Origin: Nocardioides conyzicola
Lineage (GTDB): Bacteria; Actinomycetota; Actinomycetes; Propionibacteriales; Nocardioidaceae
DNA: 64,000 nucleotides
Direction: 5' to 3'
Assembly (NCBI RefSeq): GCF_039543825.1
Contig: NZ_BAABKM010000001.1
Coordinates: forward strand, 310,001 to 374,000
Positions within the stretch are counted from its first letter, which is position 1. Every line of letters starts with the position of its first letter. The position numbers and the translations under genes are program-made. This document shows, in pieces, positions 12,573-22,174 of this stretch. The notes under the pieces were generated by a model. That model saw only the letters and a list, made by a program, of their open reading frames with translations, was not told the origin of the DNA and searched no databases.

Positions 12573-12610
12573 ATCGAAGGACGTCCCGAGTTTCAGGGAC
12601 GCCCTTCGAT
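12573..12610 (-). terminator. Intrinsic terminator/attenuator between rpmA and obg
   Basis: Arms 12573-12587 and 12596-12610 pair over 15 positions with one mismatch, around an 8-base loop. On the transcribed (minus) strand the stem is followed directly by CATTTTCTC, a T-rich stretch unusual in this genome. The obg ribosome-binding site comes immediately after. The element would limit read-through from rplU-rpmA into obg-proB. Confidence 0.75.
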
Positions 12611-12638
12611 GGTGAAGCGAATGTGGGTGAGCGTCAGG

Positions 12639-12893
12639 TCACTCGCCCGGGACGACGTTCACGACGCGGCGACCGCGACGCGTGCCGAACTCGACGGCAC
12701 CCGCGACGAGCGCGAACAGGGTGTCGTCGCCGCCCCGGCCGACGCCGGCGCCCGGGTGGAAGTGGGTGCCACGCTGGCGCACGATGATCTCGCCCGCGTT
12801 GACGACCTGGCCGCCGTACCGCTTGACGCCGAGGCGCTGGGAGTTGGAGTCGCGGCCGTTCTTGGTGGACGCGGCGCCCTTCTTGTGAGCCAT
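12639..12893 (-). CDS. rpmA: 50S ribosomal protein L27
   Basis: 84-residue large-subunit protein whose N-terminal tail reaches the peptidyl-transferase centre. It begins [16 protein letters not shown] and shows the conserved [10 protein letters not shown] and GTHFHPG motifs. There is no N-terminal extension of the Firmicutes type that needs Prp cleavage. It follows rplU after 46 bp on the same strand, in the order rplU-rpmA-obg. Confidence 0.98.
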   Translation of the reverse strand: MAHKKGAASTKNGRDSNSQRLGVKRYGGQVVNAGEIIVRQRGTHFHPGAGVGRGGDDTLFALVAGAVEFGTRRGRRVVNVVPGE

Positions 12894-12939
12894 GAGTTCA
12901 GTCCTTTGTGCGCTGCGAGCGGTGCCGGAGAGGCAGGGC

Positions 12940-13248
12940 TCAGAGGGAGATGTCGGTGACCTTGACCTGGGTGTACTTCTGGCGGTGACCCTGGCGCTTC
13001 TTGTAGCCGGTCTTGTTCTTGTACTTCTGGATGATGATCTTCGGGCCCTTGGTCAGACCGACGACCTCGACGGTCACCGACGCCTTGTCCAGCGCCTTCG
13101 CGTCGGACGTGACGGTCTCGCCGTCGACGACGAGGACCACGGGAAGCTTGACCGAGTCGCCGGCCGCCGTGGTGATCTTGTCGATCTCGATGACGTCACC
13201 GACGACAACCTTCTGCTGCTTGGCGCCTGCGCGCACGATCGCGTACAC
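12940..13248 (-). CDS. rplU: 50S ribosomal protein L21
   Basis: 102-residue 23S-rRNA-binding protein of the large subunit. VYAIVRAG at the N-terminus and the C-terminal [19 protein letters not shown] signature identify it. An ATG lies 15 bases upstream (13263), but AAGGAG at 13255-13260 is 6 bases from the GTG at 13248. This GTG gives the usual family N-terminus and length. First gene of the rplU-rpmA pair and read from its own promoter region after rne. Confidence 0.97.
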   Translation of the reverse strand: MYAIVRAGAKQQKVVVGDVIEIDKITTAAGDSVKLPVVLVVDGETVTSDAKALDKASVTVEVVGLTKGPKIIIQKYKNKTGYKKRQGHRQKYTQVKVTDISL

Positions 13249-13422
13249 CGCGGTCTCCTTCATCGATCTTGCTGAGCTGGATGGAACGTCTGGGTCTGGC
13301 AGGTCTGTCCGGGGCACAACGCTTGGGCGGCGCCGCACAGAGACAGGCGCACAGAATGCGCACCGAGGGTCAATAGTACGGACGAGCGCGGCTTACGGCA
13401 AAACAGCGCCGCGCCTGGGCCC

Positions 13423-16400
13423 TCAGCGCTTGCGCGTGCCCTTCTTCTTGATCGGGACGTGCTCGACGTGCGGGTGGTCGCCGTCCAGGTCGCCCCCGAC
13501 CGAGGCGCCCGGGTCCGAGCCCGCGGTCCCCGGCTCGACCGAGCCGTGCTCCGGCGGCACGCCCACGCTGCCCACGACTCCCGACGGCGAGGACGCGGGG
13601 TCCTCGGCGACGGGCGGTCCGGCGGGTCGGCGAGCCGACCGGCCTCGGGTGCGGGTGACGACCTTCGGGGGCTCCGGCGGCGCCGGGGGCGTCACGACGG
13701 GCTCCTCGATCACGGGGGCCTCGACGACCGGCTCCTCGACGGCGGGCTCCTCGACGGCCGGCTCCTCGACGGCCGGGGCCGCCTCCACCACGACGGGTGC
13801 GGGCTCTGCCGCCGGCCGCGGCGTGCTGCTGCGGCGACGGCTGCGCGTCGTCACCTTCGGGGCCGCCGGCTCGACGGGCTGCTCGGGCGTCTCGTCGGGC
13901 TCGACCACCGGGGTCGGCTCGACCTCTGCCTCGGCCACCTGCGTGGCGACGTCGTCGACCGGGGTGGACTCGTCGGCGTGGCCGTCGTGCTCGTCGTGCT
14001 CGGAGTGCTCCGGGCGGGCCATGGCGGCGACGTCCTTCGGCGAGGGCGGCTTCGCTCCCCCACCGTTGCCCGCGTGGCCGCCGTCGTGGCCGCCGGCCTG
14101 GTCGTCCTGGCCGCGGCCGCGGCCGCGACCACGTCGGCCACCGCCACCGCCACCGCCGCCTCCGCCGCCCCCGCGGCGCGGCTCGTCGTCCGAGCCGTCC
14201 TTCGGGGTGACCGGGGTGTCCTGGATGATCACGCCACGGCCCTGGCAGTGTGGGCAGTTCTCGCTGAACGCCTCGACCAGGCCGGTGCCGATCCGCTTGC
14301 GGGTCATCTGCACCAGACCGAGCGAGGTGACCTCGGCGACCTGGTGGCGGGTGCGGTCCCGGCCGAGGCACTCGACCAGGCGCCGGAGCACGAGGTCGCG
14401 GTTGGACTCGAGGACCATGTCGATGAAGTCGACGACGATGATGCCGCCGATGTCGCGCAGCCGGAGCTGACGCACGACCTCCTCGGCCGCCTCCAGGTTG
14501 TTCTTGGTGACGGTCTCCTCGAGGTTGCCCCCGGAGCCGGTGAACTTGCCGGTGTTGACGTCGACGACGGTCATCGCCTCGGTGCGGTCGATCACCAGCG
14601 AGCCACCCGAGGGCAGCCAGACCTTGCGGTCGAGGCCCTTGGCGATCTGCTCCTCGATGCGGTACTCCGCGAAGACGTCGGCCTTGCCGCCACGACCGTT
14701 GGCGCCGGGCTCGTAGCGCTCGAGGCGCTCCTCGAGGTCGGGGGCCACCTGCGCGACGTACCCCTGCACGGTGTCCCAGGCGTCGTCGCCCTGGATGACC
14801 AGCTTGGAGAAGTCCTCGGTGAACAGGTCGCGGACGACCTTCAGGGTCAGGTCCGGCTCGCCGTACAGGAGCTGCGGGGCGTTGCCCTTGAGCTTGCCCT
14901 CGATGTCCTCCCAGCGCGCCTTGAGCCGCTCGACGTCGCGGGTCAGCTCGTCCTCGCTGGCGCCCTCGGCGGCGGTCCGCACGATGACACCGGCGGTGTC
15001 CGGGACGATCTCCTTGAGCAGCGTCTTGAGGCGGTTGCGCTCGGTGTCGGGCAGCTTGCGGGAGATGCCGCTGGTCGTGCCGTCCGGTACGTAGACCAGG
15101 AACCGGCCGGCCAGGCTGACCTGGCTGGTGAGCCGGGCACCCTTGTGGCCGATCGGGTCCTTGCTCACCTGGACCAGGATCGTCTGCCCGGAGGACAGGA
15201 ACGACTCGATCTTGCGGGGCTGGCCGTCCTTGTGCCCGAGCGCCGACCAGTTGACCTCACCGGCGTAGAGGACCGCGTTGCGGCCCTTGCCGATGTCGAT
15301 GAACGCGGCCTCCATGGAGGGCAGCACGTTCTGGACGCGGCCGAGGTAGACGTTGCCGATCAGCGACGTCTGCGACGCGCGGGCGACGTAGTGCTCGACG
15401 AGGACCTTGTCCTCGAGGACGCCGATCTGGGTCAGGTCCTCGCGCTGGCGCACGACCATGACCCGGTCGACGGACTCGCGGCGGGCCAGGAACTCGGCCT
15501 CGCTGGCGATCGGCGCCCGGCGGCGACCGGCCTCGCGGCCCTCGCGGCGGCGCTGCTTCTTGGCCTCCAGGCGGGTGGAACCCTGGATCGAGGTGATCTC
15601 GTCCTCGGCGGAGCGCTGGCGGCGGACCCGGGTGACGGTGTTGTCCGGGTCGTCCCCGCCACCGTCCTCGCCATCACCGGCGCGCCGGCGGCGGCGCCGG
15701 CGCCGCGACGACGGGCTGTCGCCGCCGCCGTCCTCGCCACCAGCGGAGGAGTCGTCACCGGCCGCGGCGGTCTCGTCCTTGGCGGCCGCGTCGTCGGAGT
15801 CGTCGGCGTCGTTGTCGGAGTCGCCGGAGCCGTCGCCCGAGCTCTCGCCGGGCTTGCGCCGGCGGCGGCCACCGCGACGGCGACGGCGGCGGGCGGGGCC
15901 GGAGCCGTCGCCCGACTGGTCGTCGCCCTCGTCGGACTCGTCGGACTCGTCCTCGGCCGTCGCGTCGGTGGCCTCGTCCTCGTCGGCGGGCCGGGTCTGC
16001 TTGGGCGCCGACTTCTTCTTCGGCTTCTGCTGACGCGGCTGGGCGGGCGGCTGCTCGGCGCCCTCCGCGTCGTCGGTGGTCTCGCTGGGCTCGGACGCCT
16101 CGGCGGTGGCCTCGACAGCGGCGGCCGCGGTCTTGCGCGTGCGCCGGGCCGGGGCCTTCTTGGGGGCGTCGGGCGCCTGGAAGAGCAGCGCGGTGGCCGC
16201 CGTGTCCTCGGCGGGGGCGTCGGGCGCCGCGTCGCCCGTGGGCGCGTCAGCAGCCACCTTGGCGGTGGTCTTCTTGGCCGCCGCCTTCTTCGCGGGTGCG
16301 CGCTTGGCGGCCTTCTTGGCCGGTGGTGCGTCGACGCCGAGGTCGAGCTGGCCGTCGCCGGCCGGCTCGGCAGCGGGCTCGGCGACCGCCTTCTTGGCGG

Positions 16401-16533
16401 CCGCCTTCTTCGCTGGCGCCTTCTTGGCCGCCGCCTTCTTGGCGGGGGCCTTCTTGGCCGCCGCCTTCTTGGCCGGCTTCTCAGCTGCCGTGGCGGGGGC
16501 GGTGGTCTCTTCGGCCTGGAGGTCGTCGGCCAT
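13423..16533 (-). CDS. rne: Ribonuclease E/G, actinobacterial long form
   Basis: Endoribonuclease for rRNA maturation and mRNA decay, 1036 residues. The catalytic core sits in the middle. The S1 domain lies around residues 385-430 ([16 protein letters not shown]), the DNase-I-like catalytic Asp in [11 protein letters not shown] (about 660) with a second acidic site in IIVVDFIDM (about 702). The Zn-link CPHC is near 759. The core is flanked by a Lys/Ala-rich, then acidic and Arg-rich N-terminal region of about 370 residues and a C-terminal tail with VEEPA repeats. Flanking disordered arms are typical of actinobacterial RNase E and likely bind RNA or partner enzymes. AGGAG lies 8 bases before the ATG. 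Confidence 0.95.
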   Translation of the reverse strand: MADDLQAEETTAPATAAEKPAKKAAAKKAPAKKAAAKKAPAKKAAAKKAVAEPAAEPAGDGQLDLGVDAPPAKKAAKRAPAKKAAAKKTTAKVAADAPTGDAAPDAPAEDTAATALLFQAPDAPKKAPARRTRKTAAAAVEATAEASEPSETTDDAEGAEQPPAQPRQQKPKKKSAPKQTRPADEDEATDATAEDESDESDEGDDQSGDGSGPARRRRRRGGRRRRKPGESSGDGSGDSDNDADDSDDAAAKDETAAAGDDSSAGGEDGGGDSPSSRRRRRRRRAGDGEDGGGDDPDNTVTRVRRQRSAEDEITSIQGSTRLEAKKQRRREGREAGRRRAPIASEAEFLARRESVDRVMVVRQREDLTQIGVLEDKVLVEHYVARASQTSLIGNVYLGRVQNVLPSMEAAFIDIGKGRNAVLYAGEVNWSALGHKDGQPRKIESFLSSGQTILVQVSKDPIGHKGARLTSQVSLAGRFLVYVPDGTTSGISRKLPDTERNRLKTLLKEIVPDTAGVIVRTAAEGASEDELTRDVERLKARWEDIEGKLKGNAPQLLYGEPDLTLKVVRDLFTEDFSKLVIQGDDAWDTVQGYVAQVAPDLEERLERYEPGANGRGGKADVFAEYRIEEQIAKGLDRKVWLPSGGSLVIDRTEAMTVVDVNTGKFTGSGGNLEETVTKNNLEAAEEVVRQLRLRDIGGIIVVDFIDMVLESNRDLVLRRLVECLGRDRTRHQVAEVTSLGLVQMTRKRIGTGLVEAFSENCPHCQGRGVIIQDTPVTPKDGSDDEPRRGGGGGGGGGGGGRRGRGRGRGQDDQAGGHDGGHAGNGGGAKPPSPKDVAAMARPEHSEHDEHDGHADESTPVDDVATQVAEAEVEPTPVVEPDETPEQPVEPAAPKVTTRSRRRSSTPRPAAEPAPVVVEAAPAVEEPAVEEPAVEEPVVEAPVIEEPVVTPPAPPEPPKVVTRTRGRSARRPAGPPVAEDPASSPSGVVGSVGVPPEHGSVEPGTAGSDPGASVGGDLDGDHPHVEHVPIKKKGTRKR
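16388..16478 (-). repeat. Coding tandem repeats for the Lys/Ala-rich RNase E N-terminus
   Basis: Near-identical units of about 24-30 bp contain the plus-strand core TTCTTGGCCGCCGCC. They encode alternating KKAAAKK and KKAPAKK blocks (histone-H1-like). A second, shorter coding repeat of 15 bp near 13730-13775 encodes VEEPA units in the C-terminal tail. Copy number is likely to vary between strains by slippage. Confidence 0.8.
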
Positions 16534-16879
16534 GTGGTGCGCTCCTAGCGCCCAGCGGCTCGCGCCGGGCGGTCCGACGCCATCCGCCCGGGTGCTCAGG
16601 GCGGACGACGCAAAGCCTTCGTGTGGCGGCGACACCCTCCGCAGGTGCGTCACCCGGGAGCACCGTCCGGCGCCTGCCGCGGTCGAGGGTCCGGGCCCGG
16701 TAGGGCCACTCGGTTGGTCGCTGTCACCGACCCGCCGGCCGCGTCGCGGTCTGGCGACGATCGAGCCTCAAGGTGTGCCGGGCCACAGGGGGACCGGCCG
16801 AGAACGTCGTCGGGTCACACCGATCTGTCCGGTGCAACCACGGCGAGTATCGCACACGACACACCGGGATCCACCACCG
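16534..16879 (-). other. 346-bp non-coding leader region of rne
   Basis: No convincing gene is seen on either strand. On the minus strand a -10-like GATACT (16846-16851) lies about 310 bp before the rne start, so the transcript may carry a long leader. Several GC-rich inverted segments are present near 16555-16600. Autoregulation of rne through its leader is known in E. coli; here it is only a possibility. Confidence 0.45.
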
Positions 16880-17590
16880 TCAGTCCTTGAGCGGGTCGCC
16901 GATCTCGCCGGTGGCCGCGTCGAGGGGGCCCTGGGCGAGCCTGGTGAGCAGCGGCGAGCCCGTGATGACGAGGTCCGTGAGGGCACCGAGACCGGTCAGC
17001 ACGTCGTCGGGCCGGACGGCCGGTACGGCGTGTCGCAGCACCAGGTCCAGACGGGTGCCGTCACCGTGGGCGGCCGCCGAGAGCGCAATGACCGCGGACC
17101 GGCAGTCGAACTCCCGCAGCCCCTTCTTGGTCATCCGCTCGACCGTCACCGACTCGGCCGCCAGGAACGTCGCGACCGCGGCGGCGCACACGTCGGGGTC
17201 GGCGGCCAGGTCGACCAGCCAGTGACTGCCCGTCAGCAGGTCGGCGAGCGAGCCGCCGGCCGACTCCACGACCTCGAGCACGTCGAGCCCGACGGGCAGC
17301 GCCTCCACCAGCAGGGCGTGGATGGCCGCGGGGTCGACGACCTGGGCGAGGCCGATCTCGACGTACTCCGCCTCGCTGGCGGCACCGGTCGGCGAGGCGC
17401 CGGCGTACGAGATGCGCGGGTGCGGGTTGAAGCCCGACGAGTACGCCATGGGGAGCCGGGCCCGGAAGATCGCCCGCTCGAAGGCCCGGCTGAAGTCACG
17501 GTGGCTGGTGAACCGGAGCCGGCCGCGCTTGGCGTAGCGGATCCGGAGCCGCTGGACCGGCGGGGCTTGTTGTTCGGGCTGCTCACGCAC
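16880..17590 (-). CDS. TIGR03936 family radical-SAM-associated protein (DUF2344)
   Basis: 236 residues with the DUF2344 signature RLRIRYAKRGRLRFTSHRDF near the N-terminus, followed by FERAIFRARLPMAYSSGFNPHPR. In most actinomycetes this gene directly follows a TIGR03960 B12-binding radical SAM gene and precedes rne. Here the partner lies at 20121-22088, separated by two unrelated divergent genes. The molecular activity is not established; the fixed linkage suggests a joint role in tRNA or RNA modification. Start ATG at 17590. Confidence 0.9.
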   Translation of the reverse strand: MREQPEQQAPPVQRLRIRYAKRGRLRFTSHRDFSRAFERAIFRARLPMAYSSGFNPHPRISYAGASPTGAASEAEYVEIGLAQVVDPAAIHALLVEALPVGLDVLEVVESAGGSLADLLTGSHWLVDLAADPDVCAAAVATFLAAESVTVERMTKKGLREFDCRSAVIALSAAAHGDGTRLDLVLRHAVPAVRPDDVLTGLGALTDLVITGSPLLTRLAQGPLDAATGEIGDPLKD

Positions 17591-17599
17591 CGGCCAAGG

Positions 17600-18793
17600 T
17601 TACGGCTGGAGGGCGGTCTTCATCGCAATCGACGGGTAGACCGTGCTCACCCGGTGGCCGTCGAGCCAGGACGTCAGACGCCCGGCCTCGGCATCCAGCG
17701 CGGCCCGGGCCTCGGCACCGACGTCCTCGAGGAGGTGCAGCACGACGACGCCGTCGGGGTCCTGCACCCAGCACCCGACGATCCGCCCGTCCCACCACGC
17801 GGTGGTGCCGACGTTGCCGTTGGTGTCGAAGAGCAGCGGGCCGTGCGGGCCGAGGTAGAAGTCACGCTCCTTCCAGCCCATCACCGTCGGGTCGAGGACG
17901 GGCAGCAGGGCGGCCCACGGCGCGACGACGGGCGCCTCGTCCAGGTCGTCGGGCAGCACCCACCCCGTGGCGCCGTCGTCGAGCCCGACCTCGACGGCGC
18001 CGACGTCGGCCAGCGCGGCGCGGACGGCGGACTTGGTCGAGCCGAACCACCAGACGAGGTCGGCCTCGGTGCCGGGCCCGAAGGTGGCCAGCCAGCGGCG
18101 GACCAGCTCGGCGTACCCCTCCCGCTCCTTCAGCGGCTCGGGCACACCGTCCCCGTCCTGGCCGAGCCAGGTCTCCATCGCGGTCCACTGCGGCCGGGCC
18201 GTGCGCCAGTGACCGGCGTTGCGGCCGCGCACGATCCTGGCCTCGACCCCGAGCTGGGTCAGCACCCGGGGCGCGATCGGGACGTTGGCACCGTAGGACT
18301 TGCCGGGCGACATCTCGAGGCGGCCGGCGAGCTCGGGGACCTCGTCCCGGAGCTGCTGGGCGGACAGCTCGGCACCGCCGGCGAGGCGCGCGAGGGTGGC
18401 CCGCTCGGCGGCGTCGATCCAGGCGTCGCCGTCGGTGGCGATGCCGGCGGCCGCGACCTCCTTGGCCAACCGGGTCCGCAGGGCAGTGGCGACGCGCGCC
18501 GACGCGCTCCCCCACGCCGCCGGCAGCAGGTCGCGCGGGAAGACGAAGAGCGTGCGCCGCATCGCGAGCTGCTTGACCAGGGTGCGGTCGTCGTACAGCG
18601 CGCGGTCGACGTCGGCGACCGTGACGCCCTCGACCCGTGCCCACAGCGACAGGTAGACGCTCGGCGCCTCGGTGGCGTGCAGGACGGTCATGGCCCGGGT
18701 CGCCGACTCGGGGTCGGCGGCGCGATGGCCGGGAGCCAGGGCGTGGCGCCGCGCCAGTCGATGGCGTCTTTCGCTGTCACTGACCTGCCGCAT
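17600..18793 (-). CDS. Winged-helix DNA-binding domain protein (HTH_42 / AlkZ-like)
   Basis: 397 residues. The N-terminus RRHRLARRHAL and LHATEAPSVYLSLWARV, the RRTLFVFPRDLLP stretch and the C-terminal LPVLDPTVMGWKERDFYL are typical of the HTH_42 family. That family includes DNA glycosylases of the AlkZ type that unhook crosslinks or excise bulky lesions. Catalytic Gln motifs could not be placed with confidence, so glycosylase activity is a possibility only. The ATG at 18793 (AGGA 7 bases upstream) is preferred because it keeps the family N-terminus. Divergent from an MFS exporter, with only about 50 bp between starts, and inserted between two normally adjacent radical-SAM genes. Confidence 0.8.
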   Translation of the reverse strand: MRQVSDSERRHRLARRHALAPGHRAADPESATRAMTVLHATEAPSVYLSLWARVEGVTVADVDRALYDDRTLVKQLAMRRTLFVFPRDLLPAAWGSASARVATALRTRLAKEVAAAGIATDGDAWIDAAERATLARLAGGAELSAQQLRDEVPELAGRLEMSPGKSYGANVPIAPRVLTQLGVEARIVRGRNAGHWRTARPQWTAMETWLGQDGDGVPEPLKEREGYAELVRRWLATFGPGTEADLVWWFGSTKSAVRAALADVGAVEVGLDDGATGWVLPDDLDEAPVVAPWAALLPVLDPTVMGWKERDFYLGPHGPLLFDTNGNVGTTAWWDGRIVGCWVQDPDGVVVLHLLEDVGAEARAALDAEAGRLTSWLDGHRVSTVYPSIAMKTALQP

Positions 18794-18844
18794 GGGGACA
18801 TCCTGCCGAAGACCGCCGACGTCGTTGCTGAGAGCATCGGGCGA

Positions 18845-20029
18845 GTGACTGCACCCCGCCGTACGTCGATCCTCGTCCTGGTCGGCCTGGTCGCCCTCTC
18901 GTTCAACCTCCGCCCGGCGGCCGTCAGCATCGGGCCGGTGCTCGCGGAGGTCCGGCGCTCGTTCGGGATGTCGGCGGCCACCGTCGGCCTGCTGACATCG
19001 TTGCCGGTCATCGCGTTCGCGGTCTTCGGCGCGCTGGCGCCGGCCGCGGCCCGCCGGATCGGCATCCACCGGGTGACCGCGCTCGCGACCCTGGCGGCGG
19101 TCGTCGGGCTGCTGGGCCGCGCGGCGACGCACAGCGAGGCGCTGTTCCTGCTCCTGTCGCTGCTCGCGCTGATCGGCATGGCGATGGCCAACGTGCTGCT
19201 CCCGTCGCTGGTGAAGCTGCACTTCCCGGACCGGATCGGGCAGATGACCGCGATCTACACCACCGCGCTCTCGATCGGCCTCACCGCAGCCCTGGTCTTC
19301 ACCGTCCCGATCTCGGACGCGCTCGGCGGCTGGCGCTACGGCCTCGGCGCCTGGGCCGGGCTCGCGATCCTCGCCGCGATCCCGTGGGTGCCGCTGGCCA
19401 GGAAGGACCGGCACCTCGAGCGCACGGTGCGCTCGATCACCTTCCGCGACGTCGCCCGGACCCGGCTCGGCGCCGCGATGGCGCTCTTCTTCGGGCTCCA
19501 GTCCCTCCAGGCGTACGCCGTGTTCGGGTGGATCGCCCAGCTCTGGCGCGACAGCGGCTACTCGGCGACGGTCGCGGGCGTCCTCGCCGGCCTGCTCGCC
19601 GGCACCGCGATCCCGCTGTCGTTGTGGCTGCCCAACGTGCTCGCCCGCAGCGCCGATCCGCGCCGGGTGATGTTCGCCGTGATCGCCTGCTACCCGATCG
19701 GCTACGTCGGCCTGATGATCGCGCCGTACCGCCTGGCCCCGCTGTGGGCGGTCATCGTCGGCATCGCGACCGTGACCTTCCCGCTGATCCTGACCCTGGT
19801 CGGGCTGCGTGCGCGCACGCCCGAGGGGACGGCCGCCCTCTCGGCGTTCACCCAGTCGACCGGCTACCTGATCGCCGCGGCCGGGCCGTTCACGATCGGC
19901 GTGCTGCACTCCGCGACCGGCGGCTGGACCGTGCCGCTGGCGGTGCTGCTCGTGCTGTCGATCCCGCTCTTCGCGCTCGCGGCGTACGTCGCGCAGGTGC
20001 AGTACGTCGAGGACCAGCTCGCGGGTTGA
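18845..20029 (+). CDS. CynX/NimT family MFS transporter
   Basis: 394-residue inner-membrane carrier with about 12 hydrophobic segments. The N-terminal helix SFNLRPAAVSIGPVLAEV is diagnostic for the CynX/NimT group (cyanate, nitroimidazole and similar small-molecule carriers). The GTG at 18845 is the likely start; no strong ribosome-binding site is visible and leaderless or upstream starts cannot be excluded. Its stop codon lies inside the first unit of an inverted repeat array. Pairing with a possible DNA-repair glycosylase on the opposite strand hints at export of a DNA-damaging compound, which is speculative. Confidence 0.85.
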   Translation: MTAPRRTSILVLVGLVALSFNLRPAAVSIGPVLAEVRRSFGMSAATVGLLTSLPVIAFAVFGALAPAAARRIGIHRVTALATLAAVVGLLGRAATHSEALFLLLSLLALIGMAMANVLLPSLVKLHFPDRIGQMTAIYTTALSIGLTAALVFTVPISDALGGWRYGLGAWAGLAILAAIPWVPLARKDRHLERTVRSITFRDVARTRLGAAMALFFGLQSLQAYAVFGWIAQLWRDSGYSATVAGVLAGLLAGTAIPLSLWLPNVLARSADPRRVMFAVIACYPIGYVGLMIAPYRLAPLWAVIVGIATVTFPLILTLVGLRARTPEGTAALSAFTQSTGYLIAAAGPFTIGVLHSATGGWTVPLAVLLVLSIPLFALAAYVAQVQYVEDQLAG

Positions 20030-20117
20030 GTCGGGACTTCTGACGGTCGAGTCCGGACTTCTGGGGTAGGCGCCGCGTCAGAACTCCCGACTCAACGGTC
20101 AGAAGTCCCGACTCAAC
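20025..20117. repeat. Inverted array of 20-bp intergenic repeats (locus A)
   Basis: Four units with consensus GTYGAGTCSGGASTTCTGAC: two direct (20025-20044; 20046-20065) and two inverted (20077-20096; 20098-20117). The outermost pair are exact reverse complements of each other, and spacing is 21 bp. The array lies between convergent genes and contains the stop codon of the MFS gene. The same family recurs at 36942-37076. It could act as a bidirectional terminator or a protein-binding repeat. Confidence 0.9.
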
Positions 20118-20120
20118 TCC

Positions 20121-22088
20121 TCAGACGACTGCGAGGGGCAGCAGCTGCCGGCCGGTGGGGCCGATCTGGATCTCGGTGTTCATCTCCGGGCACACGCCGC
20201 AGTCGTAGCAGGGCGTCCAGCGGCAGTCCTCGACCTCGACGTCGGAGCTGCCGTCGGCGACCGCGAGGGCGTCCTCCCAGTCGGCCCACAGCCAGTCCTT
20301 GTCCAGCCCGGAGTCGAGGTGGTCCCAGGGGAGCACCTCGTCGTACTCGCGCTCGCGGGTGGTGTACCAGGCGAGGTCGAGCCCGGTGCCGGCCAGCGCG
20401 GTCGCGGCAGCCTCGGCCCAGCGGTCGTAGGAGAAGTGCTCGCTCCAGCCGTCGAACCGACCGCCGTCGCGCCACACCTGCTCGATGATCGCGCCGACCC
20501 GGCGGTCGCCGCGCGACAGCAGTCCCTCGATGATGCCGGGCTTGCCGTCGTGGTAGCGGAAGCCGATCGCGCGGCCGTACTTCTTGTCGTCGCGGACCGT
20601 GTCGCGCAGCTGCTTGAGCCGGTGGTCGGTGGTCTCGTGGTCGAGCTGCGAGGCCCACTGGAAGGGCGTGTGCGGCTTGGGCACGAAGCCACCGATCGAC
20701 ACGGTGCAGCGGATGTCGTTGCGCCCGGAGACCTCGCGGCCCTTGGCGATCACCCTCCGCGCGAGCTCGGCGATCTGCAGGACGTCCTCGTCGGTCTCGG
20801 TCGGCAGGCCGACCATGAAGTAGAGCTTCACCTGCCGCCAGCCGTGGGAGTACGCCGTGGCGACGGTCCGGATCAGGTCCTCCTCGGTGACCATCTTGTT
20901 GATCACCTTGCGCATCCGTTCGCTGCCACCCTCGGGCGCGAACGTCAGGCCGGAGCGCCGGCCGTTGCGGGAGAACTCGTTGGCCAGCGTGATGTTGAAG
21001 GCGTCGACGCGCGTCGACGGCAGCGACAGCGAGACGCTGGTGCCCTCGTAGCGGTCGGCGAGCCCCTTGGCGACCTCACCGATCTCGGTGTGGTCGGCGC
21101 TGGAGAGCGAGAGCAGGCCGACCTCGTCGAAGCCGGTCTTGCGGATGCCGTTCTCGACCATGTCGCCGATGGTCTCGATGGACCGCTCGCGCACCGGGCG
21201 GGTGATCATGCCGGCCTGGCAGAAGCGGCAGCCACGCGTGCAGCCGCGGAAGATCTCCACGGAGAAGCGCTCGTGCACGGTCTCGGCCAACGGCACCAGC
21301 GGCTTGGCCGGGTAGGGCCACGCGTCGAGGTCCATCAGCGTGTGCTTGCGGACCCGGAAAGGAATCCCGGGGCGGTTGGGCACGACGGCCTCGATGGTGC
21401 CGTCCTGGGCGTACGCGACGTCGTAGAAGCGCGGCACGTAGATGTTGCCGCTGACGGCGAGCCGGCGCAGCAGCTCGTCGCGGCCACCCGGGCGACCCTC
21501 GCCCTTCCAGTCGCGGACCACCTCGGAGATCGCGAGCACGACCTCCTCGCCGTCACCGAGCACGGCGGCGTCGAGGAACTCGGCGACCGGCTCGGGGTTG
21601 AAGGCCGCGTGGCCGCCGGCGAGCACGATCGGGTCGTCCTCGGTGCGGTCCTTGCTGTGCAGCGGGATGCCGGCGAGGTCGAGCGCGTTGAGCATGTTGG
21701 TGTAGCCGAGCTCGGTGGAGAAGCTCAGGCCGAAGACGTCGAACGCCCGGACCGGGCGGTGGGCGTCGACGGTGAACTGCGGGATCGGGCCCTGGCTGTC
21801 GCCGGTGCGCATCACCTGCTCCATGTCCGGCCACACCGCGTAGGTGCGCTCGGCGACGATCCAGTCGCGCTCGTTGAGCACCTCGTAGAGGATCTGCACG
21901 CCCTGGTTGGGCAGGCCGACCTCGTACGCGTCCGGGTACATCAGCGCCCAGCGGACCGTGTCGCCCTCGGGGGCACAGTCCCAGTCCTTGACGGTCGAGT
22001 TGAGCTCACCGCCGACGTACTGGATCGGCTTCGAGACCGACGGGAGCCGGGGCTCGAGCCGTGGGAAGACGCTCAAGGGCGCGGACAT
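20121..22088 (-). CDS. TIGR03960 family B12-binding radical SAM protein
   Basis: 655 residues. An N-terminal cobalamin-binding-like region holds YPDAYEVGLPNQGVQILYEVLN. The radical SAM core has the 4Fe-4S motif RGCTRGCRFCQAG (about residues 281-293), then EGGSERMRKVINK and KLYFMVGLPTETDED. A C-terminal cysteine cluster (CRWTPCYDCGVCP) may bind an extra cluster or zinc. The usual partner gene (TIGR03936) is displaced downstream by an insertion. Chemistry unknown; members probably modify an RNA or a protein. Start ATG at 22088. Confidence 0.92.
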   Translation of the reverse strand: MSAPLSVFPRLEPRLPSVSKPIQYVGGELNSTVKDWDCAPEGDTVRWALMYPDAYEVGLPNQGVQILYEVLNERDWIVAERTYAVWPDMEQVMRTGDSQGPIPQFTVDAHRPVRAFDVFGLSFSTELGYTNMLNALDLAGIPLHSKDRTEDDPIVLAGGHAAFNPEPVAEFLDAAVLGDGEEVVLAISEVVRDWKGEGRPGGRDELLRRLAVSGNIYVPRFYDVAYAQDGTIEAVVPNRPGIPFRVRKHTLMDLDAWPYPAKPLVPLAETVHERFSVEIFRGCTRGCRFCQAGMITRPVRERSIETIGDMVENGIRKTGFDEVGLLSLSSADHTEIGEVAKGLADRYEGTSVSLSLPSTRVDAFNITLANEFSRNGRRSGLTFAPEGGSERMRKVINKMVTEEDLIRTVATAYSHGWRQVKLYFMVGLPTETDEDVLQIAELARRVIAKGREVSGRNDIRCTVSIGGFVPKPHTPFQWASQLDHETTDHRLKQLRDTVRDDKKYGRAIGFRYHDGKPGIIEGLLSRGDRRVGAIIEQVWRDGGRFDGWSEHFSYDRWAEAAATALAGTGLDLAWYTTREREYDEVLPWDHLDSGLDKDWLWADWEDALAVADGSSDVEVEDCRWTPCYDCGVCPEMNTEIQIGPTGRQLLPLAVV

Positions 22089-22174
22089 AGAGAAGACAAC
22101 CTCGCAGGTCGGGCGTTGGGGAAGCCCCCAGCGTACGACGGGCGGGTGCCGTGCCGCGAACCGTCAGGCGCCGG

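Noticed and set aside
13249..13263. ATG at 13263 as the rplU start.
   Set aside because: AAGGAG lies after it and fits the GTG at 13248, which also gives the normal L21 N-terminus.
13730..13775. 15-bp tandem repeats considered as a non-coding minisatellite.
   Set aside because: They lie in frame within rne and encode VEEPA units of its C-terminal tail.
13459..16548. A 1029-codon open frame on the plus strand opposite rne, and many similar long frames elsewhere (for example 165-1367, 4353-6149 beyond the metE-like start, 53595-56489).
   Set aside because: High GC makes long antisense frames common. These lack ribosome-binding sites and family motifs and show low-complexity Arg/Ala/Gly/Pro composition, while the opposite frames encode clear proteins.
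20025..20117. Possible CRISPR array from regularly spaced short repeats (also 36942-37076).
   Set aside because: Units are 20 bp with only 1-2 bases between them, so there are no spacers; half the units are inverted and no cas genes are present.
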